From: JBDTCS01 sp039923455
GTDB taxonomy: Bacteria > Bacteroidota > Ignavibacteria > Palsa-1295
Reading direction: 5' to 3'
Assembly: GCA_039923455.1 (NCBI GenBank)
Contig: JBDTCS010000213.1
Span: 1 to 11,383 of the forward strand
DNA length: 11,383 nt
In this document: piece after piece, positions 1 to 8,052 of the stretch
Numbering within the stretch: position 1 is the first letter of the stretch
How the letters are laid out: each line of letters opens with the position of its first letter
Position numbers and translations under genes: made by a program
The notes under the pieces: model-generated
Databases searched by the model: none
Seen by the model: only the letters and a program-made list of their open reading frames with translations
Told to the model about the DNA's origin: nothing

Positions 1-504
1 TGGGCACTCGGCCAAATATTTCCGATCATGCCGGTACATAGGTTGAACGAGCGTCCATCTATCGACGGCACGCTGGTTGATATTACGTGCGACTCCGACG
101 GCAAGGTTAGCAAGTTCGCCGATATTCGTGATGTGCGGAGTACACTTCCGCTCCATCCGCTCAAAGAGAATGAGCCGTATTATATGGGCTTCTTCATGAC
201 GGGTGCGTATCAGGATATCATGGGTGACTTGCACAATTTGTTTGGGCGTGTTAATGAGGCTCACATCTTTCTCGATCCGGATGAAGAGTCCGGCTTCTAT
301 ATTGAAGAGACGATTGATGGGCAATCGATTGGGCAAGTTTTGGAACTGACACAATACCACGCAAAAGAATTATCGCGCCGTATGAAGATTCAGATCGATG
401 ATGCGATCAAGTCCGATCGTATGAAGCCTAATGAAGGCATGCGCTTACTCAATGAGTATGAGCGCGGGCTCCTCGATCATACGTATCTAACCTTCCCGAA
501 ATAA
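1..504 (+). CDS. speA: Biosynthetic arginine decarboxylase, C-terminal part (5' end outside window)
   Basis: The reading frame is open from base 1 and ends at a TAA at 502-504, giving 167 residues of what is normally a protein of about 630-650 residues; the start lies upstream of the window. SpeA is a PLP-dependent decarboxylase that converts arginine to agmatine, the first step of the agmatine route to putrescine and spermidine. Visible SpeA hallmarks are FPIMPVHRL near the left edge, the conserved DITCDSDGK segment (visible residues 27-35), whose Cys-Asp-Ser-Asp belongs to the active-site region of this decarboxylase fold, and GAYQDIMGDLHNLFG (visible residues 68-82). The rest is the typical C-terminal helical region ending LLDHTYL. 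The ATG at 28 is internal, not a start. The gene is followed within 30 bases by a strong terminator and converges on smc. Nothing looks broken. Confidence 0.93.
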   Translation, partial: WALGQIFPIMPVHRLNERPSIDGTLVDITCDSDGKVSKFADIRDVRSTLPLHPLKENEPYYMGFFMTGAYQDIMGDLHNLFGRVNEAHIFLDPDEESGFYIEETIDGQSIGQVLELTQYHAKELSRRMKIQIDDAIKSDRMKPNEGMRLLNEYERGLLDHTYLTFPK

Positions 505-533
505 AGGCAAGTATAAAAGTAGCACATACAAGT

Positions 534-572
534 AGCAAGGGCGCCCACATCGTGAGCGCCCTTGCTGTTTTT
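534..572 (+). terminator. Rho-independent terminator of speA
   Basis: An 11-bp perfect stem (AGCAAGGGCGC at 534-544 pairs with GCGCCCTTGCT at 556-566) continues after one C/A mismatch into CAC/GTG with a 3-base loop, followed by TTTTT at 568-572. It lies 29 bases after the speA stop. On the opposite strand no T-run follows the stem, so it should act mainly on speA transcripts, though it may weakly block smc read-through since smc ends at 604. Confidence 0.92.
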
Positions 573-603
573 GAGTCCTGCTTCCGAGTTACGCGAGTGC
601 GTC

Positions 604-3600
604 TTACGCAAGTGCCTCCTCAACATTCTCTGCCTGAAGGCTCTCTGCTTTTTTCTGACCTTGTTGCGCTGCGGTGAAGAGATCACGTTTCAATCGCACA
701 CTAACGATCTTCGAGATTCCATCTTCTTCCTGCGTCACACCATAGAGTGCATCAGCTGCGGCCATTGTGCGCTTGTTATGCGTGACTACGATGAACTGCG
801 TATCAACAGCAAACCTGCGAATGATCTGTAAGAAGCGATCGATGTTCGAATCGTCGAGCGGTGCATCGACTTCATCCAGAATACAGAACGGGCTCGGCTT
901 GACGAGATAGATCGCAAATAAAAGCGCGATTGCCGTCATCGTCTTTTCACCACCACTCAAAAGATCGATCGAGTGCGGACGCTTGCCGCGAGGCTTTGCA
1001 ATGATCTCGATCTGCGCTTCGAGAGGATCTTTTCCCTCCTCAAGATTCAAATCGCATTCATCACCGTCACCGAACAATGATCGGAAAATATCTTGGAAGT
1101 GGCCACGAATCTTCTCGAAGGTCTCGAGGAATTGACGCGTTGCTGTGTCGTTGATCTCCTCGATCGTCTGCACGAGATTCTTTTGTGCTTCGGCAAGATC
1201 TTTCCGTTGCTCAACCAAGAATTGCATGCGGTCGCGTTCTTTCGTGAATTCTTCGTAGGCAAGCAGGTTCACAGCGCCGAGATTCTTCACCTTCTGTTTT
1301 ATCTCGCGAACCTCTTCACGCTTGTCACCAAAGCTGAACGTATCGTCTTCAGCATAGATTTTCCGTTCGATCTCCAGGAGTTCGAATTCCTCACGCGCAC
1401 GTTGCTCAATCGCTACGATCTTCGATTCGAATTCTTGTATCTTGAGCGCAAGTTCGTGCGAGATGTTTAGCGTCTTATCATGCTCAGCACGCTCTTCGCG
1501 TAATGCCTCGCGATACTTGTGCGCTTCGGCTTGCTTATCTTTGCGGCGCTCGGAAACTTCATCGCGTTGTGATGTCATTGCACGAAGTTCTTCGTCGATC
1601 TGGGAAAGCATCCCGCGGAATTCGTCGAGCTTAGCACTGAACTCGCCAATCTCACGCTCGACACGCTCGCGCTCTTGAATGCGCTCTTGCTCTGTACGAG
1701 CTGCGACGGCGATCGATTGCTCGGTCTGACGTTTTTCCGATTCGTAACGAGTCACTTCACCGGAGAGCGCGGCATATTTCACTTGCACTTGCGTCGAACG
1801 CTCGATCTCGGCAGCGAGTATGCGCTCGGCTTCTTCAACCAAAAGTTGTGCTCTGGCCGATTGCTCATGCGAGGCAGTGTGCTCCTCTTCTAATCGATCG
1901 AGATCCGGTTGGATCGCAGCGAGTGACTCTGCAATCGGAGCAAGTTCAACGCGAGTGCGTTCTTCTTCTGCATAGAGTCGTGTACGTTCCTCTGTCAATC
2001 TGCGGAGTTCGTATTCCGATTGATTGATCTTCGAATCAACAGCACGCAAAGCCTCTTCTGCCGAGCGAACCTTGTTGTTGAAATCGCGCATGACGATACC
2101 ATCGAACGTGCGATTCATCTGCCCGATTTCTGCTTCCAGCGCATCGAGTTTTGCCTTGAGATTTGCAGTTTCGGTCTCAAGCTCACCGATCTGTTCGCGC
2201 TTGCCGATCAAAATTCCTTCCGTCTTGCGCTTCGATCCGCCACGTACAAATCCTTCGCGTGTGATAACCTCACCGTCACGCGTCACACACTTCTCTACTT
2301 GCGGTGTGCTGTCAAGAATCGCAAACGCATCTTGAATATTTGTTACGATCACGATGCCACCGAGGAGCATTCGGAAGAGATCGGAATATTGAACATTAAA
2401 TTGCGAAGCCGAAAGCGCCGTGAATGCACCATCGGGCAAACCGAAGTGCATATCGGTCTGACTCGGTACGCGATCCAGACAAATAAATGTTGCCTTTCCC
2501 TTTTGTGAGTGGCGCAACATCTCGACTGCCTCGAACGCATCTTTGCTGTTCGGCACGATTAGATAATGGGCAACCTCACCGAGCGCGCTTTCGAATGCTG
2601 CGCGAAGATCCGGTGCTGTAGTCATCGCGTCAGCGACTGTCACAGCTTCGTGGCTCGACCAACCGTGTTGACTCAGCAAGAACTCGGTACCCTCACCCGC
2701 GCCAATACCTTGCTCGACAAGTCCGGTGAAAAACTCAATCTTCGAGAGCGTCTTCCCAATCTCGTTTTGCAAAGCAAATGATTCGTTTTGCAACTCATCC
2801 ATTCGGAGCTTTAGGCGATCTTTCTCTTCCTGTGCAGATTGCATCGCACGCTCGGCGGCGTTTACATTCTCTTTTGCAGCGTTGCGCTCATCTGTTAGCG
2901 GCGCATTCCTGCTCTCGATATCCGATTTTCTTCCGTCGAGTGACTCGTGATCTTGGGTGAATCGATTAATTCGATTTTCCAATTCTTCAATGCGTGCACG
3001 TCCGCGCTCTAACTCGTTCGAGCGTTTGTTGCGTTGATTGATGAGTGCATAGACGATGTCACGCGCACGCTGCAACTCATTGCGGCGATCCTGAACGACT
3101 TGCTCTGCGTCAGCACGGATCTGCTCGCGTTGCTTTTTCTCTTCTTCGAGTTCGTCTCGCTCGGAGATCGCGGTAGTAAGCGAGGCACTCAGCTGATCTA
3201 AGCGGATCGCAAGTTCTGCCTGCTCCATTTCCAAACGATCGCGCTCGACTATCGCCCGTTCGGCCTGGCCTTGCAATGAGAGCACACGCTCTTCGGTCGC
3301 GATGATCGTCTCACGCGTGCGGGAAAGAATATCAGATTTTTCTTTTACGCCGCGTTCGCTCGACGCGAGCAACTCATCGATCTCATCTTCTTCGCGCTCG
3401 ATGACATCGAGCATAGATTCGTATTTCGCGAGCTCGTCGGTGATGCGGGTCTTGTTGTTCTCCGTCTCAACGAGGCGGGTACGCAGCGGTTCGAGTTTTT
3501 CCCAGGTAGAAACATATTCACGTTCGAGCAGATCAATCTCAAGCGCACGAAGTTGGGCCGTTAGCTCTGCATGCTTCTGTGCTTTTTCAGCTTGACGCTC

Positions 3601-4215
3601 GAGTGAGCCTACGGTCTTCGTAACTTCTTTGACAATGTCATCGACACGCTCGAGATCTGCGGAAACTTGATCGAGTCTGCGAAGAGCCTCTTTGCGACGA
3701 GCCTTGTACTTTGTTACACCTGCGGCCTCTTCGAAAAGTTTACGTCGCTCCTCGGTACGATCGGAGAGGATGGTCTCGATCATTTTCAATTCGATCACCG
3801 AATAGGCATTCGCGCCCATGCCGGTATCCATAAACAGCTCAACGATATCCTTTAAGCGGCACTGCGTCTTGTTGAGCAGATACTCTGACTCTCCCGAGCG
3901 AAAAAGTCGGCGTGTAATCGTAACTTCGGAGTATTCGGTCGGGAGTATACCTTTCGTATTTTCGATAGTGAGCGAGACTTCGGCCATACCGAGCGGTTTA
4001 CGTGTGCGCGTTCCGTTGAAGATGACGTTCTCCATCACATCCGATCGCAACGTGCCCGCTTTCTGCTCACCGAGAGCCCAGCGAATCGCATCGACAACAT
4101 TCGTCTTGCCACAGCCGTTGGGTCCGACGATCGAAGTCATTCCGGCGTCAAACTTCAGCAGCGTCTTTTGGGCAAAGGATTTAAACCCGATGATCTCTAA
4201 CTTGGATAGATACAT
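604..4215 (-). CDS. smc: Chromosome segregation protein SMC
   Basis: SMC is the ATPase core of bacterial condensin, which with ScpA and ScpB extrudes DNA loops and organises and separates the chromosome. The 1203-residue product matches the usual 1150-1200 range and is complete. The N-terminal ATPase lobe has the Walker A motif GPNGCGKT (31-38) and then the EEAAG-containing segment. Long heptad-rich coiled-coil arms (about 170-505 and 675-1000) flank a hinge domain (about 505-670). The C-terminal lobe has the ABC signature LSGGEK (1086-1091) and Walker B CILDEVD with D1114 and E1115, followed by the D-loop APLDD. YSVIELKM (138-145) is, from memory, characteristic of Bacteroidetes-type SMCs. 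The start codon agrees with the conserved MYLSKLEIIGFKSF opening; no good Shine-Dalgarno is seen upstream (AAGAAAGC then ATG). It lies 72 bases downstream of the GH2-like gene on the same strand, with no clear terminator between, so co-transcription is possible. Confidence 0.97.
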   Translation of the reverse strand: MYLSKLEIIGFKSFAQKTLLKFDAGMTSIVGPNGCGKTNVVDAIRWALGEQKAGTLRSDVMENVIFNGTRTRKPLGMAEVSLTIENTKGILPTEYSEVTITRRLFRSGESEYLLNKTQCRLKDIVELFMDTGMGANAYSVIELKMIETILSDRTEERRKLFEEAAGVTKYKARRKEALRRLDQVSADLERVDDIVKEVTKTVGSLERQAEKAQKHAELTAQLRALEIDLLEREYVSTWEKLEPLRTRLVETENNKTRITDELAKYESMLDVIEREEDEIDELLASSERGVKEKSDILSRTRETIIATEERVLSLQGQAERAIVERDRLEMEQAELAIRLDQLSASLTTAISERDELEEEKKQREQIRADAEQVVQDRRNELQRARDIVYALINQRNKRSNELERGRARIEELENRINRFTQDHESLDGRKSDIESRNAPLTDERNAAKENVNAAERAMQSAQEEKDRLKLRMDELQNESFALQNEIGKTLSKIEFFTGLVEQGIGAGEGTEFLLSQHGWSSHEAVTVADAMTTAPDLRAAFESALGEVAHYLIVPNSKDAFEAVEMLRHSQKGKATFICLDRVPSQTDMHFGLPDGAFTALSASQFNVQYSDLFRMLLGGIVIVTNIQDAFAILDSTPQVEKCVTRDGEVITREGFVRGGSKRKTEGILIGKREQIGELETETANLKAKLDALEAEIGQMNRTFDGIVMRDFNNKVRSAEEALRAVDSKINQSEYELRRLTEERTRLYAEEERTRVELAPIAESLAAIQPDLDRLEEEHTASHEQSARAQLLVEEAERILAAEIERSTQVQVKYAALSGEVTRYESEKRQTEQSIAVAARTEQERIQERERVEREIGEFSAKLDEFRGMLSQIDEELRAMTSQRDEVSERRKDKQAEAHKYREALREERAEHDKTLNISHELALKIQEFESKIVAIEQRAREEFELLEIERKIYAEDDTFSFGDKREEVREIKQKVKNLGAVNLLAYEEFTKERDRMQFLVEQRKDLAEAQKNLVQTIEEINDTATRQFLETFEKIRGHFQDIFRSLFGDGDECDLNLEEGKDPLEAQIEIIAKPRGKRPHSIDLLSGGEKTMTAIALLFAIYLVKPSPFCILDEVDAPLDDSNIDRFLQIIRRFAVDTQFIVVTHNKRTMAAADALYGVTQEEDGISKIVSVRLKRDLFTAAQQGQKKAESLQAENVEEALA

Positions 4216-4287
4216 GCTTTCTTAAGATAAAGGCACAAAACTTTTTTCAGTGGGCTATGATCTCGACGTAATGGTGGCAGATCTTCG

Positions 4288-6930
4288 TTATTTGAGCGGT
4301 ATTGCGTCCTTCAAACGGACAAAATACCCTAAATAGGCGATGGTCGAGTAGCGCAAATTGCAATAGAACAATACTCCGAAACAGAATAAAGCCAAACCGA
4401 TTCCACAATAAATATAGACACGGGTTGGATAGATGTCGAATAGTACGCCGATACCCTTCATCAGCCTCTGAAGTTGCCACAAAAATATGATACCGAGGGA
4501 CCAGAGTGCGAGCAAAACGGTCGCCTCGTTTCGGTCGAGCCGCACGAGTACTAATCCAAGCGGCAGCAACAAAACGGCCGGCATAAGCGCCCAGGTCGTG
4601 ATATTCAGCGTGTCGCCAAAGTAAATCCGACCGCGAACGAAGATCGCTGCAAAACGTATCACACCCGAGAGGACTACGATTCCAAAAAATAGCGTTGCGA
4701 TGCCAACCAACAACAGCAAAAGTGGATGCCAGACCAAACCGGAGAAAAGCTCGCGGACAAGATGCCACGGCATCAAAATCGGAAGCACCCAATTCGCGGC
4801 ATAACTACCCCGCGAAAATAAGAGCAAACTCCCCAGCACAAGCGTCAAACTTCCGGCTACAGCGACCGCTAACATCACGGTTTGAGCACTAGGAATGAGT
4901 CGTTGATCTCGAATGTCAGCAAAAAAGTTGAATGGACGAAAAAGTGCGCGCTGCATGTACTCGCGGAATCGTCGGTCAGCATTGATGAGCAAGAGCAGTA
5001 TCAAGATGAGCAACACTCCAATCAATAAAAACGAGAGCGGTGAATCGTTCGCCACAACTCCGCTCTCCAGATCGGACGGCTTCTCGTTTGCAAAGGCAGC
5101 ACGGACGGCATCAAATGCGAAACGAGGCTTTCGATTTTGGTCCACAAGCCCAGCAGATACCAGAAATTGATCCGCGTTTTTTGCGAGCGTAACCGGATAT
5201 TCCGCATGATAATCCGCGAACGCACCGACTATATCGCCAGCGAAGCCGAGCAGCTTCCCGATTCGAATCTCTTCCGCTATCGTCCGAGCTTGCGATTGCT
5301 CGCTATGCAAATCACGCGTTCCAAGAAGATCGCCGATCGTCACGAGCGAACCGTGTGCGGCAACAATGCACGGCACCTTGCCTCGATGCGTATCCCGAAA
5401 AAGCGTGAACGCTCGTGTGACCTCGAGCTCACTTGCAACGCCAAAAGTTGAGAGTGCTGCAAAGTCAAGGGCGAAAGGATTATTCGCGAATCGTGTGACG
5501 AAGTAAAATAAATGTTCGTGCGATACATCCCAACCTCGGGCTTTCTCGGCAAGCGTTGTGAGATATGCTTTGACCGCCGGATCGGCATCGTCGTTCTCGG
5601 AGCCTAAACCAAACGCAATCACGCATGGGTGCTCTTTCGCTAAACGAATGAGAGTTTGTAACATGGCTTCGGTCTTCGAAGCATAATTCTCTTCGAGCAA
5701 AATAGAGGCGGGTGCGTTGGAGATCGGAAGTTCGATCATCACCATCAATCCCATCGCATCGCACAACTCGAGGAGTACATTCGACGGCGGTACATGCAGA
5801 CGAATGGTGTTGGCACCAAGCGACTTGATCAGCTTGAGATCTCGCTCCAAAGATTTTGCTCGATCTTCGCCTCTGACGAACTCGGCTTCGCAATAGGCAC
5901 TACCTTGCAAACGGATTGACTGCCCATTCAGCGCAAAACTCTCATGCTTCTGAATTGTGAAGCTTCGAAAACCTGTACGGATTTCCTGCCGATCAGTGAC
6001 CACACCGAGTGCGCTCAGCGTGACACTCACATCGTATAAATTCGGAGCTTCGATTGACCATGTTTTGAATCCCCCGCTCGATTCGAGTCCAAGCGTCGGA
6101 GACTTCAGCAGCACTTCCGTAGTTTCCTCGCTCTCGGCTTTTAGTTGGAGGGTGGCTCCATCGACTCTCGCGGCAATCTCGCCTGTCGTCGGATCCCGAA
6201 GTTGAATGGAGTACTCACAATCTTGAGCAATGTTCGCAGTATTTTGAAACGTAATTCTGAATTTACGACCGCTCGTCTCGGGACTCGAACTTACCTGGGC
6301 GATTGAGGCGACGTGTGCGAGCGGCTTCCCTACCAAACTTACCGAGTGAACCAATCCTTCAACCATCTTCGGAGCCAATCCCGGTGACCGGAGTGGTATT
6401 GTCGAGTTGGCTGAAAGTCGATCATCAATAACCAGATCGATGTGGTTCTTACCATCACGCAGCATACCTGCGGGAATCTGAATCTCGGTGCGGCTTTTCC
6501 CCGCTCCAATTCGGAGAATTCTCCCGTTGATTAGGATCTCAACCTCACCCGTCGATCGGTCTGTTTCAAAGGACCAGCTAAATCCTCGAGCAGTGCCAGC
6601 GGCAATTTCGAATGTCTTACGATAGTCCAGGACTCCACGTTCAGGGGAGGTTGCAGGTATCGTGATGCTCTTCCAAGAGCCGGAACTTGTGTCAGAGATT
6701 TCAGCGTATTTCCACTCTCCTGATAGTGGGATGATCAGACGTGGAGAGCTTTGCGTCGGGGCGAGCGAATCTTGCTCTGTATCCGCGATGACTGGTCGCG
6801 AAAGCAAAGCGCTTGATACGCAAAAGCAAAAGATGATCGCAGCAACTCTTGGGAAGCTCCGCGGAATTCGTTTCAAAAAACTAGTTGGCAAGGTGCTAGA
6901 AAGTTCGGATGCATTAGACTTTAGCGACAC
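4288..6930 (-). CDS. GH2-like (beta-galactosidase/glucuronidase fold) protein with C-terminal six-helix membrane domain; probable pseudoenzyme
   Basis: An intact 880-residue protein. Residues 1-49 form an export signal or anchor with a long basic n-region, a hydrophobic stretch at about 29-43 and a possible cleavage after PVIA. A GH2 sugar-binding jelly-roll follows (about 65-205), then an Ig-like domain (about 205-325). The TIM-barrel region (about 325-612) contains GFRSF, LNGQSIRLQG, GANTIRLHVP and the closing GLVDQNRKPRFAF. The acid/base Glu is present in GLGSE (E445; families usually read LGNE), but the segment that should hold the nucleophile reads CIVAAHG (521-527), placing Ala525 where a TEYG/SEYG-type Glu belongs. 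The tryptophan common in the later WNFADY-like motif is also missing (GAFADYH). Glycoside hydrolysis is therefore doubtful; glycan binding is an inference. Six hydrophobic helices follow (about 631-650, 685-705, 736-758, 777-797, 803-820, 837-857), the last four loosely Yip1-like. The product probably sits in the inner membrane with the GH2 part outside the cytoplasm. Confidence 0.85.
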   Translation of the reverse strand: MSLKSNASELSSTLPTSFLKRIPRSFPRVAAIIFCFCVSSALLSRPVIADTEQDSLAPTQSSPRLIIPLSGEWKYAEISDTSSGSWKSITIPATSPERGVLDYRKTFEIAAGTARGFSWSFETDRSTGEVEILINGRILRIGAGKSRTEIQIPAGMLRDGKNHIDLVIDDRLSANSTIPLRSPGLAPKMVEGLVHSVSLVGKPLAHVASIAQVSSSPETSGRKFRITFQNTANIAQDCEYSIQLRDPTTGEIAARVDGATLQLKAESEETTEVLLKSPTLGLESSGGFKTWSIEAPNLYDVSVTLSALGVVTDRQEIRTGFRSFTIQKHESFALNGQSIRLQGSAYCEAEFVRGEDRAKSLERDLKLIKSLGANTIRLHVPPSNVLLELCDAMGLMVMIELPISNAPASILLEENYASKTEAMLQTLIRLAKEHPCVIAFGLGSENDDADPAVKAYLTTLAEKARGWDVSHEHLFYFVTRFANNPFALDFAALSTFGVASELEVTRAFTLFRDTHRGKVPCIVAAHGSLVTIGDLLGTRDLHSEQSQARTIAEEIRIGKLLGFAGDIVGAFADYHAEYPVTLAKNADQFLVSAGLVDQNRKPRFAFDAVRAAFANEKPSDLESGVVANDSPLSFLLIGVLLILILLLLINADRRFREYMQRALFRPFNFFADIRDQRLIPSAQTVMLAVAVAGSLTLVLGSLLLFSRGSYAANWVLPILMPWHLVRELFSGLVWHPLLLLLVGIATLFFGIVVLSGVIRFAAIFVRGRIYFGDTLNITTWALMPAVLLLPLGLVLVRLDRNEATVLLALWSLGIIFLWQLQRLMKGIGVLFDIYPTRVYIYCGIGLALFCFGVLFYCNLRYSTIAYLGYFVRLKDAIPLK

Positions 6931-6952
6931 TCATACGCGACGTTAGGATTTG

Positions 6953-6960
6953 CAAAGATA
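6953..6960 (-). promoter_or_regulatory. Possible -7 element (TATCTTTG) upstream of the GH2-like gene
   Basis: On the minus strand TATCTTTG fits the Bacteroidetes sigma-A -7 consensus TAnnTTTG and lies 22 bases before the start codon at 6930. I see no matching TTTG/TTG -33 element at the usual 19-21 bases upstream, so this is only half of a promoter. It would give a very short leader. It may mark an internal promoter inside a TPR-GH2-smc transcription unit. Confidence 0.35.
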
Positions 6961-6986
6961 CCAACGAAATCGGAATTGGTCCGGGG

Positions 6987-7856
6987 TCATGCTTCGGCCA
7001 TTCGTTTCAAGCGCTCCAATTGTGATGCTTGATTTTGTTTGTACCATGGTTCCTTCGACAAGAGCTCGTACGCTTTCACAAAATGTGGCTTCGCTCTTTC
7101 CGTCTGACCAAGCGCCAAGAAGGCTTCGGCCAGTTCTTCACGAATCCACCCATCGTCCTTGTTTTGCGAGGAAAGTTCGTCAAAGACTGGTTGCATAAGT
7201 TTGAGCGATGCGGTTGGATCTCCGGAAAGCCTTGAGACGCGGGCGACATCTTTGATGGTGTAAATATCGGGCTCGCCTCTCTCCTTTTGAAGCTCCAGCA
7301 GCATATTGAAATAAACTAAGGCGTTCGAATAATCCTGAATCGCAGAGTAGCTTTCTCCGATATTATTGTAGAGCGCGTGAAGCCATCCCTGTTGAGACGC
7401 ATCAGACTCCACTTGCTCGATTCCTTTCAGATTCCACTCGATCTGTTTGTGCGGGTCGGGCTCGACGATAGCAATCATGTGCACTGCGTCGATCGCAAGG
7501 CGTGCCTCATGTATCTCATCGGCCAAAACGTAAGCTTCTTCAAATAGTGGCCTTGAGTCTTCAGGATTTCCCGAGGAATTCATCGCCCGACCTCGTTCCA
7601 GCAAATACCTCACACGAGCCAATTTCGTATCCGGAGTCAGCCGCTTTTCGATAGTATCCAGAAGTGCGTGACTCTCGTCGAATTTCCCTTGCAATCCGAG
7701 CGTCCGAGCAATTTGCGTCTTGAGTTCGAGCACGTATGTTTCATCGTCGGCAGACTCCGCAAGTGGCAATAGCTCTCGAAATTTGGTCTCTGTTGCTGCG
7801 GGATCTTGATAGTCCCATAATTTATCAAAATTTGGGAGCGACTTGGTTGTATCCAT
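6987..7856 (-). CDS. TPR-repeat protein, cytoplasmic, function unknown
   Basis: The product has 289 residues, with no signal peptide and no membrane helix. It is almost entirely helical, with alternating helix pairs of the tetratricopeptide type. The clearest repeats are at about 160-190 (ALYNNIGESYSAIQDYSNAL, with the small and aromatic residues of a TPR at the expected spacing) and about 239-268 (AEAFLALGQTERAKPHFVKA). Weaker units are visible near 42-75 and 82-120. TPR arrays bind partner proteins or peptides, and nothing here identifies the partner. No catalytic or DNA-binding motif is seen. It is the first gene of the minus-strand block, 56 bases ahead of the GH2-like gene and divergent from the HisA-like gene. 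The ATG at 7856 is chosen because a TATCTTTG promoter-like octamer lies 39 bases upstream; no Shine-Dalgarno is visible. Confidence 0.85.
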   Translation of the reverse strand: MDTTKSLPNFDKLWDYQDPAATETKFRELLPLAESADDETYVLELKTQIARTLGLQGKFDESHALLDTIEKRLTPDTKLARVRYLLERGRAMNSSGNPEDSRPLFEEAYVLADEIHEARLAIDAVHMIAIVEPDPHKQIEWNLKGIEQVESDASQQGWLHALYNNIGESYSAIQDYSNALVYFNMLLELQKERGEPDIYTIKDVARVSRLSGDPTASLKLMQPVFDELSSQNKDDGWIREELAEAFLALGQTERAKPHFVKAYELLSKEPWYKQNQASQLERLKRMAEA

Positions 7857-8052
7857 ATAATTGTTAAGGGAAATATATTTGAAGATTCGTGAGGCAAAGA
7901 TACGAGCAAGCGCCTTAAATTAGCACCCAAATATCTGGCAAAATCATTGCGAAGGAAAAGGCGTTATGCTTTACTGTGGCAAATCTGGTGGGCGTTCATC
8001 CCCGGCCCGGGAAAAAGCTGCATAGGATTTAACAGAATTACTCTGATCTTCG
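7857..8052. other. Divergent intergenic region between the TPR and HisA-like genes
   Basis: These 196 bases separate two divergently transcribed genes and should hold both promoters. The minus-strand -7-like octamer is the only recognisable element. For the plus-strand gene I find no good TTTG/TAnnTTTG pair and no Shine-Dalgarno before 8053. A GC-rich patch with a CCCGGG palindrome near 8010 stands out from AT-rich flanks but forms no convincing hairpin or operator. A short reading frame starting at 7947 crosses into the next gene out of frame and shows no protein-like features. Confidence 0.6.
7895..7902 (-). promoter_or_regulatory. Possible -7 element (TATCTTTG) for the TPR gene
   Basis: Minus-strand TATCTTTG fits the Bacteroidetes TAnnTTTG -7 consensus and lies 38 bases before the ATG at 7856, implying a leader of roughly 30 bases. 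A TTTG occurs upstream (plus-strand CAAA at 7928-7931), but the spacing is 25 bases rather than the usual 19-21, so the -33 assignment is weak. The same octamer occurs before the GH2-like gene. Confidence 0.45.

Noticed and set aside
477..831. Short frames on both strands around the speA/smc junction (477-686 on -, 562-831 on +)
   Set aside because: They overlap the terminator hairpin and the conserved 3' end of smc and have composition typical of shadow frames.
2020..2508. 162-codon open frame on + inside smc
   Set aside because: It is antisense to the well-conserved SMC hinge region, has no protein-like domain character, and overlaps another antisense frame, as expected from codon bias in a long gene.
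604..4215. Rad50, MukB or another SMC-like ATPase instead of SMC
   Set aside because: Length, Walker A followed by NVVDAIRWALGEQ, the EEAAG segment, a globular hinge and LSGGEKTMTA are those of canonical bacterial SMC; there is no zinc-hook CxxC.
4240..4252. A/T-run between the GH2-like gene and smc as a terminator
   Set aside because: No stem precedes the run on either strand, so there is no intrinsic terminator structure.
5480..5893. 137-codon open frame on - within the GH2-like gene
   Set aside because: It is an alternative frame of the GH2 barrel region, Arg- and Cys-rich, without homology-like features.
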